Assembly: GCA_005885555.1 (NCBI GenBank)
Contig: VAWN01000104.1
Location: forward strand, 1 to 39,371
DNA: 39,371 bases
Direction: 5' to 3'
Origin: Actinomycetota bacterium
GTDB lineage: Bacteria; Actinomycetota; Actinomycetes; Mycobacteriales; Micromonosporaceae
Part shown: positions 1 to 7,833 of the stretch, one piece after another
Numbering within the stretch: position 1 is the first letter of the stretch
Layout: each line of letters begins with the position of its first letter
Notes under the pieces: model-generated
Seen by the model: only the letters and a program-made list of their open reading frames with translations
What the model was told of the DNA's origin: nothing
Database searches by the model: none
Program-made: the position numbers and the translations under genes

Positions 1-236
1 TGCTCGGGGTACCCGCCCGCGACGGGCTGACGTGCTCGTTCGCCGGACCGGCCGCGGTCTCCGAGGAGTGGTCGACGGTGGTCGCCATCGCGCGGGCGGT
101 CGCCGCCGAGGTACCCCTGGCGGTGCTCGACGACCTGGTCGACACCGCGTACCTGGTGCACCCGGGGCGGGGTCTGGTCGGCCCCGACGAGTACCGGGGC
201 ATGCCGGAGCCCAGGTCGTTCTGGAGGTGGCGATGA
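1..236 (+). CDS. 3' end of an unrecognised gene (5' truncated by window)
   Basis: An open frame enters from the window edge in the frame of base 3 and runs 77 codons to TGA at 234-236. The visible C-terminal part is mildly acidic and contains VLDDLVDTAYLVHPGRG and ends in SFWRWR. I do not recognise the family. Its TGA overlaps the ATG at 233 of the next frame (ATGA), which suggests the two were once translationally coupled in one operon. The coding frame is inferred from codon composition and this overlap. A shorter frame starting at base 32 covers the same bases, but its translation is Arg/Gly-rich as expected of a shadow frame. Confidence 0.55.
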   Translation, partial: LGVPARDGLTCSFAGPAAVSEEWSTVVAIARAVAAEVPLAVLDDLVDTAYLVHPGRGLVGPDEYRGMPEPRSFWRWR

Positions 237-418
237 CCGTCCGGGTCAGCATGATCGGCGCCGGAATCATGGGCGCCGACCACGTGAACACGTTGCACCG
301 CCCGGCACCGCTGCCGACCGCCTGGGACGGGCTGATCGCAGATGTGGTCGCCGAGGCGGTCATCGCCTCGATGCGCAGCGGCGGGAAGCCAAGCCGGGTA
401 AGGGAGCTGGCCGCGTGA
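233..418 (+). pseudogene. Gfo/Idh/MocA (inositol 2-dehydrogenase-like) relic with internal deletion
   Basis: The 61-residue product begins MTVRVSMIGAGIMGADHV, the N-terminal Rossmann dinucleotide-binding strand and GxGxxG loop of Gfo/Idh/MocA oxidoreductases. After about 22 residues it jumps to AWDGLIADVVAEAVIASM, which resembles the C-terminal helix of inositol 2-dehydrogenases. Family members are about 330-350 residues, so roughly 270 residues, including the catalytic Lys and the substrate domain, are missing. The frame is kept across the junction. The ATG overlaps the upstream TGA. A functional dehydrogenase is not possible. The family assignment of the C-terminal part is by recognition, not alignment. 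Confidence 0.7.
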
Positions 419-484
419 GGGCGCTGCCCGCGCCCCGCACGCCCGAGGTGGCCCGTCGCATCCACGCCGGCCGGGCGGTCCGAC

Positions 485-490
485 TACAGT
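485..490 (+). promoter_or_regulatory. -10 hexamer of leaderless ECF sigma gene
   Basis: TACAGT followed by 7 bases and the GTG at 498. There is no Shine-Dalgarno before the GTG. Transcription would start at or next to the start codon. Confidence 0.55.
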
Positions 491-497
491 CGCCCTC

Positions 498-1433
498 GTG
501 GCCGACGAATTCGGCGCGCTGATCGAGCCGTACCGGCGCGAGCTGCACGTGCACTGCTACCGGATGCTCGGCTCGTTCGACGACGCCGAGGACCTGGTCC
601 AGGAGACGTTCCTGCGGGCCTGGGACAAGCGGGACACGTTCGCCGGCACCGCGTTGCGCGCCTGGCTGTACCGCATCGCCACCAACGCCTGCCTGGATGC
701 CTTGCGCCGCAACGCCCGGCGGGTACCGGCGCTGACCTCCTTCGCGGAGGTGCCCTGGCTGCAGCCGTACCCGGACCGGCTGCTCGACGAGCTACCCTCG
801 CCCGATGCCGGGCCGGACGCCCTGCTGGTCGCCAAGGAGACCGTGGAACTCGCGTTCCTCGCGGTCATCCAGCTCCTGCCGCCCCGGCAGCGCGCCGTGC
901 TGCTCCTGCGCGACGTGCTCGGCTGGCCGGCCAGCGACACGGCGGCGGCGCTGGAGATGACGGTACCGGCGGCGAACAGCGCCCTCCAGCGTGCCCGGAC
1001 CACCCTGGAGGAGCGGCTGCCGGAGCGGCCGCAGGACTGGTCCGCCGCCGAACCCAGCCCGCAGGAGCGCGCGCTGCTGGCCCGGTTCATCGACGCCCAC
1101 GAACGGCAGGACGCCGCCGCCGCGCTGGCGCTCGTGCGCGACGACATCCGCATCACCATGCCGCCGAACCCGTGGTGCTTCGACGGCGTGGCGGCGATGC
1201 TGCCGCTGCTGGAGCAGGCGTTCGGGCCGCGATCGCCGGGCGAGTGGCGGCTGGTGCCCACCCGGGCCAACCGGATGCCGACCGCGGCCAGCTACCTGCG
1301 CGCCGCGGGCGGGCACACATACCGCGCGTTCAAGTTCGACGTGCTGCGCATCGTGGACGGGATGATCGCCGAGATCACCACCTTCGACGCCACCCTGTTC
1401 CCCGCGTTCGGCCTGCCGCTGGCCCTTGACTGA
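498..1433 (+). CDS. ECF sigma factor with C-terminal SnoaL-like domain (SigX5/SigG type)
   Basis: This 311-residue protein has sigma region 2 at about residues 8-75 (HCYRMLGSFDDAEDLVQETF, LRAWLYRIATNACLDALRR). Region 4 lies at about 130-175 (LPPRQRAVLLLRDVLGW followed by a recognition helix with ALQRARTTL). A C-terminal extension of about 120 residues, with PNPWCFDG, matches the SnoaL/NTF2-like domain that acts as a built-in regulator in the long actinobacterial ECF families. It should redirect RNA polymerase to a small regulon. The GTG start is chosen because TACAGT lies 7 bases upstream and no ribosome site is present. No anti-sigma gene is adjacent, as expected when the tail does the regulation. 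Promoter targets cannot be told from the window. Confidence 0.9.
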   Translation: MADEFGALIEPYRRELHVHCYRMLGSFDDAEDLVQETFLRAWDKRDTFAGTALRAWLYRIATNACLDALRRNARRVPALTSFAEVPWLQPYPDRLLDELPSPDAGPDALLVAKETVELAFLAVIQLLPPRQRAVLLLRDVLGWPASDTAAALEMTVPAANSALQRARTTLEERLPERPQDWSAAEPSPQERALLARFIDAHERQDAAAALALVRDDIRITMPPNPWCFDGVAAMLPLLEQAFGPRSPGEWRLVPTRANRMPTAASYLRAAGGHTYRAFKFDVLRIVDGMIAEITTFDATLFPAFGLPLALD

Positions 1434-1453
1434 TCGGCCGCTGTACTGACCGG

Positions 1454-1822
1454 CTACTGCTGGAGCACCGAGAGCACGTTGCCGGCCGGGTCGGTGAACC
1501 AGGCGATGGGCGGGCCCTGGTCGCGCATGACGCCCTTCGCGTCGGCCGGCATCCCTGGGTACCGCTGCAGCTGCACGCCCCGGGCGGCCAGCTCGTCGAC
1601 GGCCTTGTCGATGTCGTCGACCGGGAAGTTGAGGATGGTGTACGTCGCCGGGGTGTGGTCCGGCTTCGGGTACACCAGGATGTCCCGGTCGCCGGCGAGG
1701 TGCAGGGTCAGCATCCCGTGCTGCTCGGACACCCGCAGGCCCAGCGTCTGGCCGTAGAACCGCTTCGCGGCGTCGATGTCGTCGACCGAGAAGCCGCTGA
1801 ACGCCTTCGAGTCGGTAAACAT
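1454..1822 (-). CDS. VOC (glyoxalase/bleomycin-resistance fold) family protein
   Basis: The protein has 122 residues, the usual length of a single-module vicinal oxygen chelate protein. The beta-alpha-beta-beta-beta repeats are visible as [22 protein letters not shown] and, in the second half, [20 protein letters not shown] followed by [15 protein letters not shown]. The terminal DPAGN motif is characteristic. ATG 1822 is preceded by an AGGAGA ribosome site, so this gene is not leaderless and its promoter must lie inside the divergent NRDE gene. The substrate is unknown. Standalone proteins of this type are dioxygenases, lyases or small-molecule binding proteins. It converges with the sigma factor gene across 20 bases. 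Confidence 0.85.
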   Translation of the reverse strand: MFTDSKAFSGFSVDDIDAAKRFYGQTLGLRVSEQHGMLTLHLAGDRDILVYPKPDHTPATYTILNFPVDDIDKAVDELAARGVQLQRYPGMPADAKGVMRDQGPPIAWFTDPAGNVLSVLQQ

Positions 1823-1838
1823 GATCGATCTCCTCTCG

Positions 1839-1844
1839 TAGGCT
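1839..1844 (+). promoter_or_regulatory. -10 hexamer of leaderless NRDE gene
   Basis: TAGGCT, 8 bases before ATG 1853, inside the 30-base gap between two divergent start codons. Confidence 0.5.
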
Positions 1845-1852
1845 CTCCCCTG

Positions 1853-2506
1853 ATGTGTACCGTCATTCTCCGCTTCGCGCCCGGTACCCCGCGCCCGCTG
1901 CTGCTCGGGGCGGTGCGCGACGAGTTCGTCGAGCGCGCCTGGGATCCGCCCGCGGCGCACTGGGGCGACCGGCTGCTCGGTGGCCGGGACCGCACCGCCG
2001 GGGGTACCTGGCTCGCCGTCGATCCGGACCGGCCGGCGGTCGCGGCGGTGCTCAACGGGGTACGGCGGCCGCCACCGGAGGACGGCACCCGGCCCAGTCG
2101 GGGACAGTTGCCGCTGGCCGTGCTGCGCGGGCAGCCGCTGCCGGTACCCGACCGGTACGACGGGTACCACCTGGTGCTCGCGACGCCGGACGAGGTGCGG
2201 GTGTGGTCGTGGGACGGCAGCGACCTGACCGGCACGCGGCTCTCCCCCGGCGACCACGTCATCGTGAACCAGGGCGTCGACGCGGCCCGCCCGCAGGTGC
2301 CGGCGGCGCTGACCGGCGCCGCCGGTCGGGACGACTGGGTGGCGCTGCTCGCCACCGACACGGTGCTGGTGGACGTGACGTTCAACGGGCGCCGGTACGG
2401 CTCCACGTCGACCAGTCTCGTCCAGTTCGCGGGCGGCGGGGTGCGGTACGAGTTCAACGCGCGACCCCGCGACCCGGCCGGCTGGTACCCGGTCGTGGCA
2501 GGCTGA
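1853..2506 (+). CDS. NRDE / TANGO2-like family protein
   Basis: The 217-residue product starts [11 protein letters not shown], the hallmark N-terminus of the NRDE (TANGO2-like) family. In this family Cys2 becomes the N-terminal residue and the fold resembles Ntn hydrolases. Other family features are [15 protein letters not shown] early on, [15 protein letters not shown] near residue 45, and a DYR-type substitute further in. Members are about 200-280 residues and their biochemical role in bacteria is unsettled. The start is set by the MCT motif and by TAGGCT 8 bases upstream. The MFS gene follows after only 5 bases, so the pair is probably co-transcribed. Whether they cooperate functionally is unknown. 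Confidence 0.85.
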   Translation: MCTVILRFAPGTPRPLLLGAVRDEFVERAWDPPAAHWGDRLLGGRDRTAGGTWLAVDPDRPAVAAVLNGVRRPPPEDGTRPSRGQLPLAVLRGQPLPVPDRYDGYHLVLATPDEVRVWSWDGSDLTGTRLSPGDHVIVNQGVDAARPQVPAALTGAAGRDDWVALLATDTVLVDVTFNGRRYGSTSTSLVQFAGGGVRYEFNARPRDPAGWYPVVAG

Positions 2507-2511
2507 CACGC

Positions 2512-4005
2512 GTGGAGACCGAACTGCGTTACGCCAGCGGGCCGGGGCGGTGGGTACTGGCGGCCACGGTACTGGGATCGGCCATCGTCGCCATCGACGC
2601 GACCGTGGTCGGCATCGCGTTGCCGGCGATCGGCCGCGACTTCGGCACCGGCATGGCCACCCTGCAGTGGGTGGTCAGCGCGTACACCCTGACCCTGGCC
2701 GGGCTGCTGCTGGTCGCCGGGTCGCTGGGTGACCGGTACGGGCGGCGGCGGGTCTTCGTGATCGGGGTGGTCTGGTTCGCGCTGGCCTCGGTGCTGTGCG
2801 GGATCGCGCCGAGCGCCGGCATGCTGATCGCGGCCCGCGCGCTGCAGGGCGTCGGTGGCGCGCTGCTGACCCCGGGAAGCCTGGCGATCCTGGAGGCCTC
2901 GTTCGTACCGGAGGATCGCGGCAAGGCGATCGGCGCCTGGTCCGGTCTGGGTGGGGTGGCCACCGCGATCGGCCCGTTCCTCGGCGGCTGGCTGGTCCAG
3001 GCGGCGTCCTGGCGGTTGATCTTCGCGATCAACATCCCGATCGCGGTGGTGGTCGTCGCGCTGGCCGTCCGGCACGTACCGGAGTCGCGCGACCCGCAGG
3101 CCACCGGCCGGGTCGACGTCACCGGCGGGGCCCTGGTCACCCTCGGCCTGGTCGGGCTCACCTACGGCCTGATCGAGGGACCGACGCTCGGGTTCGGTGA
3201 CCCGGTGGTACTCGCCGCGCTGGTCGGCGGCGTGGCGCTGCTGGCCGGGTTCGCCCTGTGGGAGAGCCGCACCGCGCACCCGATGCTGCCGCTGGACCTG
3301 TTCGCCTCCCGCCAGTTCACCTTCACCAATGTGGTCACCTTCGTGGTGTACGGCGCGCTGGGCGGCGCCCTGTTCCTCCTGCCGATCATGCTGCAGCAGG
3401 TGTCCGGGTACACCGCCCTGGAGGCCGGCATCTCACTGCTTCCGCTGACCGTGATCATGCTGGCGCTGTCCGCCCGCTCCGGGGCGCTGGCCGCCCGGAT
3501 CGGGCCGCGGTTGCAGATGAGCGTCGGGCCGATCCTGGTCGGCCTCGGCTTCGCACTGTTCGTCCGGGTGGGTCACGGCGGCAGCTACCTGACCGAGGTG
3601 CTGCCCGCCGTCCTCGTTCTCGGGCTGGGGCTGGCCGCGACCGTCGCGCCGCTGACCGCCACGGTGCTCGCCGCGGCGCCGGCCCGGCACGCCGGCATGG
3701 CGTCGGCGGTCAACAACGACGTGGCCCGCGCCGCCGGGCTCATCGCGGTCGCGGTGCTGCCGGCGGCCGCCGGGATCACCGGGTCGGCCTACCTGCACCC
3801 GGACGAGTTCGCGCACGGGTTCCGCATCGCCGCGCTGATCTCGGCGGCGCTGTGCGTGCTCGGCGGCCTGGTCGCCGCGGTCACCATCCGCAACCCGCGG
3901 CCGGTGACGGTGGTACCGGTGGCCGCGCCGAAGTCGTGCGCGCACTGCGGCCTGGACGCCCCGCCGGCCCGCGCCACCGAAGCAGCGCAGGTACCGGTCA
4001 GCTGA
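2512..4005 (+). CDS. MFS transporter, DHA2 (14-TM, EmrB/QacA) family
   Basis: The 497-residue integral membrane protein carries the DHA2 signatures. These are motif D1 in the first helix ([16 protein letters not shown], about residues 25-40), motif A in the loop after helix 2 (GDRYGRRR, near 77-84) and motif C in helix 5 ([13 protein letters not shown]). It should export small hydrophobic or cationic compounds using the proton gradient. GTG 2512 lies 5 bases after the NRDE stop, which suggests read-through from the leaderless NRDE promoter. An unusual feature is a cytosolic tail of about 30 residues ending with [11 protein letters not shown], a CxxC pair not needed for transport. The last 8 bases overlap the convergent GH25 gene. 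The substrate cannot be inferred. Confidence 0.9.
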   Translation: METELRYASGPGRWVLAATVLGSAIVAIDATVVGIALPAIGRDFGTGMATLQWVVSAYTLTLAGLLLVAGSLGDRYGRRRVFVIGVVWFALASVLCGIAPSAGMLIAARALQGVGGALLTPGSLAILEASFVPEDRGKAIGAWSGLGGVATAIGPFLGGWLVQAASWRLIFAINIPIAVVVVALAVRHVPESRDPQATGRVDVTGGALVTLGLVGLTYGLIEGPTLGFGDPVVLAALVGGVALLAGFALWESRTAHPMLPLDLFASRQFTFTNVVTFVVYGALGGALFLLPIMLQQVSGYTALEAGISLLPLTVIMLALSARSGALAARIGPRLQMSVGPILVGLGFALFVRVGHGGSYLTEVLPAVLVLGLGLAATVAPLTATVLAAAPARHAGMASAVNNDVARAAGLIAVAVLPAAAGITGSAYLHPDEFAHGFRIAALISAALCVLGGLVAAVTIRNPRPVTVVPVAAPKSCAHCGLDAPPARATEAAQVPVS

Positions 4006-5611
4006 GATCGAACTCCTCCCAGGCGGCGACGGCCGTCCGGTTGGCGACCAGCGGGCTGGCTCCGGCGTTGTCGGTCACGTACCGCCCGTTGGCCGCCGCG
4101 AGCAGGGCGACCGAGCCGTCGGCGTTGCTGACCAGCCGGAACCTCTCCCAGGTACCGATGGCGGTGCGGTTGGCGTAAAGCGGCCCGGCGCCGGCCCGGT
4201 CGGCGGTGACGTACCGGCCGTTGGCGTGCGAGCGCAGCGCGATGTACCCGTTGCCGAGGTTGAGCCGGTCGAACAGCTCCCAGGTGCTGACCCAGCTACG
4301 GCTGGCCGTCAGCGGCGCCGCCCCGCCCTGGTCGGCGGTGACGTACCGGCCGTTGGCCCGGGCGCGCAGCGACACGGTCGTCGGCGGCGGTACCGCGTCG
4401 AACTCCTCCCACGAGCCGATCCCGCTCCGGTTGGCGATCAGCGCGCCGGCCCCGGCCCGGTCGGCGGTCACGTACCGGCCGTTCGCGAGCGCCTTGAGGC
4501 TCACCGAGCCGTCGGCGTTGTCGACGACACGGAACTTCTCCCAGTCGCTGACCACGGTCCGGTTCGCGATCAGCGGCCCGGCGCCGCCCCGGTCGGCGGT
4601 CACGTACCGGCCGTTGGCGTGCGAGCGCAGCGCCACGTACCCGCCGCCCGCGGGTACCTCGTCGAACTGCTCCCAGGTGCCGATCGTGGACCGGTTGGCG
4701 TAAAGCGGCTGCGCGCCGCCCCCGTCGGCGGTGACGAACCGGCCGTCGGCGTGCGACAGCAGGCTCACCACGGTCGGCGGGTTCGGCCCGGCCAGCGTCG
4801 CCAGACCCAGCTCGTCGCCGTTGAACACGTCCTTGTCGTAGTCGCCGGGGACGCCGTTGTCACCGGGGGCGTACTGCCACAGCGCGAACGTGCTCCACCC
4901 GGCCGGCAGGGCCGGCGGGCTGGCCGTGTACCCGGCGATGTCCAGCGGGTACCCGCCGAAGGAGGCGTCGTTGCCGGTGCACGGGTTCCACCAGTTCGAG
5001 TTCGTGTAGATCATCGGCGGCCGGCCGATGCGGTGCTGCACCTCGGCCACGAAGTCGTGGATCCAGCTCGACATCGCCGCCGGCGTCAGGTTCCAGCAGG
5101 CCGGCAGGTGCAGGGCGCCGTACGGCCACTCCAGATCCACGAACGGGACCAGCGTGCGGCTGTCTCCGGTCCACAGCGCCTGGTCGATGAAGTAGTCCGC
5201 CTGGCCGACCGGGTTGCCCAGGTCGGGGCGGCCGAACGCGTAGGCACCGGCGAAGAGGCCCGCGTTCTTCGCGTTCTGGTAGTCGGTGGCGAAGTAGGGG
5301 TTGGCGTAGGACATGCCCTCGGTCGCCTTGACGTAGGCGAACTTCACCCCGCTGTTCACGACGCCGGCCCAGTCGATGTCGCCGAGCGTGTGGTCGTGGC
5401 TGGAGATGTCGATCCCGGCCGTCGGGTACCCGGTCACCTCCGTGGCGTGTGCCCCGGTCGCGGATCCGCCCGCGTGCGTGCCCGCGTGGGGCCAACCGCC
5501 GCCGCCCGGTACCGTGGTGCCGGCGGACGCGGTACCCCCGAACGAGCGCAACAGTGCCGCACCGGTGACCGCCACGACGGCAGCAACCACCCACCAGCCC
5601 CTCGACCGCAT
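3998..5611 (-). CDS. Secreted GH25 muramidase with six fascin-like repeats
   Basis: This 537-residue protein has a signal peptide (MRSRGWWVVAAVVAVTGAAL, cleavage near TASA30) and a Gly/His-rich spacer. The GH25 (Chalaropsis-type) lysozyme domain spans about residues 60-275. Catalytic-type acids are visible as D68 in GIDIS and the D159/E161 pair in PFVDLEW. The domain should cut the MurNAc-GlcNAc bond of peptidoglycan, either for competitor lysis or wall turnover. Residues from about 280 to the end are six copies of a roughly 40-residue fascin/beta-trefoil repeat built around HANGRYVTAD, PLIANRT and WE.F, probably two trefoils that bind a polymer. The gene starts 27 bases after the stop of the subtilase gene, so the two form a likely operon. 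Its 3' end overlaps the MFS gene by 8 bases. Confidence 0.92.
   Translation of the reverse strand: MRSRGWWVVAAVVAVTGAALLRSFGGTASAGTTVPGGGGWPHAGTHAGGSATGAHATEVTGYPTAGIDISSHDHTLGDIDWAGVVNSGVKFAYVKATEGMSYANPYFATDYQNAKNAGLFAGAYAFGRPDLGNPVGQADYFIDQALWTGDSRTLVPFVDLEWPYGALHLPACWNLTPAAMSSWIHDFVAEVQHRIGRPPMIYTNSNWWNPCTGNDASFGGYPLDIAGYTASPPALPAGWSTFALWQYAPGDNGVPGDYDKDVFNGDELGLATLAGPNPPTVVSLLSHADGRFVTADGGGAQPLYANRSTIGTWEQFDEVPAGGGYVALRSHANGRYVTADRGGAGPLIANRTVVSDWEKFRVVDNADGSVSLKALANGRYVTADRAGAGALIANRSGIGSWEEFDAVPPPTTVSLRARANGRYVTADQGGAAPLTASRSWVSTWELFDRLNLGNGYIALRSHANGRYVTADRAGAGPLYANRTAIGTWERFRLVSNADGSVALLAAANGRYVTDNAGASPLVANRTAVAAWEEFDLS
4000..4780 (-). repeat. Six tandem fascin-like repeats in GH25 gene
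   Basis: Six coding units of about 120-135 bases share a near-identical core, written on the plus strand as GTGACGTACCGGCCGTTGGC (for example near 4207 and 4338). The same core recurs in the neighbouring subtilase gene. Confidence 0.8.
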
Positions 5612-5638
5612 GGAGCCCCACTCGGTGACTGAGGCAGG

Positions 5639-7717
5639 TTAGCCGATGACGGAGAACTCTTCCCAGCTACCGACGGCGAGTCGGTTGGCGATCAGTGCGG
5701 ACGCGCCGCCGTTCTCGGCCGTGACGAATCGACCGTTGGCATTGGCCTTCAGGCTCACCGAGCCGTCGGCGTTGGTGACGACCTGGAACTTCTCCCAGCC
5801 GCCGACGACGGCGCGGTTCGCGATCAGCGGCGCGGCGCCGCCGTTGTCGGCGGTCACGTAGCGGCCGTTGGCGTGCGAGCGCAGCGCCACGTACCCGTTG
5901 CCCGCGTCGACCTCGTCGAACTGCTCCCCGGCGCCGGCGGCGGTGCGGTTGGCGTAGAGCGGCGCGGCGCCGTTCTGCGCGGTGACGTACCGGTCGTTGG
6001 CGTGGGCGCGCAGGCTGACCACGGGGCTGGCCGGGAGCGTGGCCGGGTCGACGACGTCGAACTTCTCCCAGCTGCTGACGGCGGTGCGGTTGGCGATCAG
6101 CGGCGCGGCGCCGGCGTTCTGCGCGGTGACGTACCGGCCGTTGGCCGCGGCGAGCAGGCTGACCGAGCCGTCGGCGTTGTCGACGAGCTTGAACCTCTCC
6201 CAGGCGGCGACCCCGGTCCGGTTGGCGATCAGCGGCGCGGCACCGGCCGACTCGGCGGTCACGTACCGGCCGTTGGCGCGCGCCCGCAGCCCCACGTACC
6301 CGTTGCCGGCGTCGATCGTGTCGAACCGCTCCCACTGCCCGACCGTGCCCTGGTCGGCGATCAGCGGTGCGGTACCGGCGCTGTCGGCGGTCACGTAGCG
6401 GCCGTTGGCGTGGGCGCGCAGCGCGATCGTGCCCGGCAGGGCCGGCGCGTTCGGGGTCGTCGTGGCCGGCGGCGTGGTGACCGGTGCCCGCGGGGCGACC
6501 GGGGCCGGTGGGGCGACGTCGAGCAGCGCGGTCGGCGAGCCGGTGCCGGCGTCCGCCACCGCACCGGGTACCGCGTTGTTGACCAGCGCGTCGCGAACCT
6601 GCTGCGGGGTCAGGTTCGGGTTCGCCGCGAGCAGCAGCGCGGCGGCGCCGGTGACGTGCGGCGTGGCCATCGAGGTACCGCTCATCACCGCGGTCGCCGA
6701 GTCGCTGGTCTTGTAGGTGGAGGTGATGCTCGCGCCGGGCGCGAACAGGTCCACGCAGCTGCCGTAGTTGGAGAACGAAGCCCGGGTGTCGGTGCGGTCG
6801 GTGGCGCCGACGGTGACCGCCGACGGTACCCGCGCGGGCGAGGTCTGGCACGCGTCGGCGTGGCTGTTGCCGGCCGCCACGACGTAGGTGATGCCGGCGG
6901 CGATGGAGCCGGCGACGGCGTCGTCGATCGCCGGGTCGACGGAACCGCCGAGGCTCAGGTTGGCGACCGCCGGCCGGGCCGCGTGCGCGGTGACCCAGTC
7001 GATGCCGGCGACGATCTGCGCGTCGGTGCCCCAGCCGGTGCAGTCCAGCACCCGTACCGCGACCAGCCGTACCTGCTTGGCCACGCCGTAGCTGGTGCCG
7101 CCGATGGTACCGGCGACGTGGGTACCGTGCCCGTTGCAGTCGTCGGCGACCGTGTTGTTGTCCACGGCGTCGTACCCGTACTGCGCCCGGCCGCCGAAGT
7201 CCTGGTGGGTGATCCGGATGCCGGTGTCGATGACGTAGGCGTGCACGGTGGCGGCCGTCGACGGGTACGTGTAGCTGTTGCTCAGCGGCAGGCTGCGCTG
7301 GTCGATCCGGTCCAGCCCCCAGGACGGCGGCGCCACCTGGGTACCGGTCAGCGACACGCGCTGGTCCTGCTGGACGTACTCGACGGCGGGGTCGGCGGCG
7401 AGGCGCCCGGCCTCGGTACCGGTCATCTGCGCGGAGAACCCGTGCACGGTACTGGCGAACGCGCGGGACACGGTACCCCCGTGGCGGCGGGTGAGTTCGG
7501 CGGCCGCGCGGCGTACCGCGGCCTCGGCCAGCGTGTGGTCCCTGAGCATGACCAGGTAGCTGCCGGCCACGGCGTCCGGGCTGCCCGCGCCGCGGACCGG
7601 GCCCTGCGCGGACGCGGCGAAGGCGGCGTCACCGACGGCCGTGACGAGCCCCAGCGGAATCGCCGCCAGCGCGGCTGCGAACCAGAGATGACGGCGCCGG
7701 ATGCGGCCACAGGCCAT
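5639..7717 (-). CDS. Secreted S8 subtilisin-like protease with six fascin-like repeats
   Basis: The 692-residue preproprotein has a signal peptide (about 1-35), an inhibitor I9 propeptide (about 50-120) and an S8 catalytic domain (about 130-400). The triad is D164 (YVIDTGI), H197 (NGHGTHVAGT) and S349 (GTSMATPH), with oxyanion residue N284 in AAGNS. It is of the proteinase K type, with Cys pairs that could form disulfides. A Pro/Thr linker (about 405-430) leads to six fascin-like repeats of the same type as in the downstream muramidase. Those repeats probably tether the enzyme to a polymer or cell surface. ATG 7717 follows a GGGAGAG ribosome site. It is the first gene of a two-gene unit with the GH25 enzyme. 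Confidence 0.93.
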   Translation of the reverse strand: MACGRIRRRHLWFAAALAAIPLGLVTAVGDAAFAASAQGPVRGAGSPDAVAGSYLVMLRDHTLAEAAVRRAAAELTRRHGGTVSRAFASTVHGFSAQMTGTEAGRLAADPAVEYVQQDQRVSLTGTQVAPPSWGLDRIDQRSLPLSNSYTYPSTAATVHAYVIDTGIRITHQDFGGRAQYGYDAVDNNTVADDCNGHGTHVAGTIGGTSYGVAKQVRLVAVRVLDCTGWGTDAQIVAGIDWVTAHAARPAVANLSLGGSVDPAIDDAVAGSIAAGITYVVAAGNSHADACQTSPARVPSAVTVGATDRTDTRASFSNYGSCVDLFAPGASITSTYKTSDSATAVMSGTSMATPHVTGAAALLLAANPNLTPQQVRDALVNNAVPGAVADAGTGSPTALLDVAPPAPVAPRAPVTTPPATTTPNAPALPGTIALRAHANGRYVTADSAGTAPLIADQGTVGQWERFDTIDAGNGYVGLRARANGRYVTAESAGAAPLIANRTGVAAWERFKLVDNADGSVSLLAAANGRYVTAQNAGAAPLIANRTAVSSWEKFDVVDPATLPASPVVSLRAHANDRYVTAQNGAAPLYANRTAAGAGEQFDEVDAGNGYVALRSHANGRYVTADNGGAAPLIANRAVVGGWEKFQVVTNADGSVSLKANANGRFVTAENGGASALIANRLAVGSWEEFSVIG
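5643..6440 (-). repeat. Six tandem fascin-like repeats in subtilase gene
   Basis: Six units around HANGRYVTA(D/E/Q) and PLIANRT occur in two sets of three separated by a short PATLPASP insert. They closely match the repeats at 4000-4780 at DNA level. Confidence 0.8.
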
Positions 7718-7735
7718 GAACAGACTCTCCCGTTG

Positions 7736-7755
7736 GTCATACCGAGTGATGACCT
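7736..7755. promoter_or_regulatory. Inverted repeat upstream of subtilase gene
   Basis: GGTCAT (7736-7741) and ATGACC (7750-7755) form a 6-base palindrome with an 8-base spacer, 18 bases before the ATG at 7717. It could be an operator controlling the protease-muramidase unit. No -10/-35 pair is convincing here. Confidence 0.35.
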
Positions 7756-7833
7756 CAAGGTTCGGCGGGCCGCGATAGCACGCCGGAGCGGCCGGGGTGC
7801 AGTCCGGTTGTGGTCAGCCGCGGCGCCGAGGCG

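Noticed and set aside
32-418. A 128-residue frame starting at base 32
   Set aside because: Its first 67 residues are Arg/Gly-rich shadow sequence; the real content starts at ATG 233, where recognisable Rossmann sequence begins.
1708-3279. Long antisense frames opposite the MFS and other genes
   Set aside because: They have Arg/Ala/Pro/Gly-rich shadow composition, expected from third-position GC bias, with no domain motifs.
4000-6440. Dense short repeats that could suggest a CRISPR array
   Set aside because: The repeats are in-frame coding units of about 120-135 bases inside two genes, with conserved protein motifs and no unique spacers.
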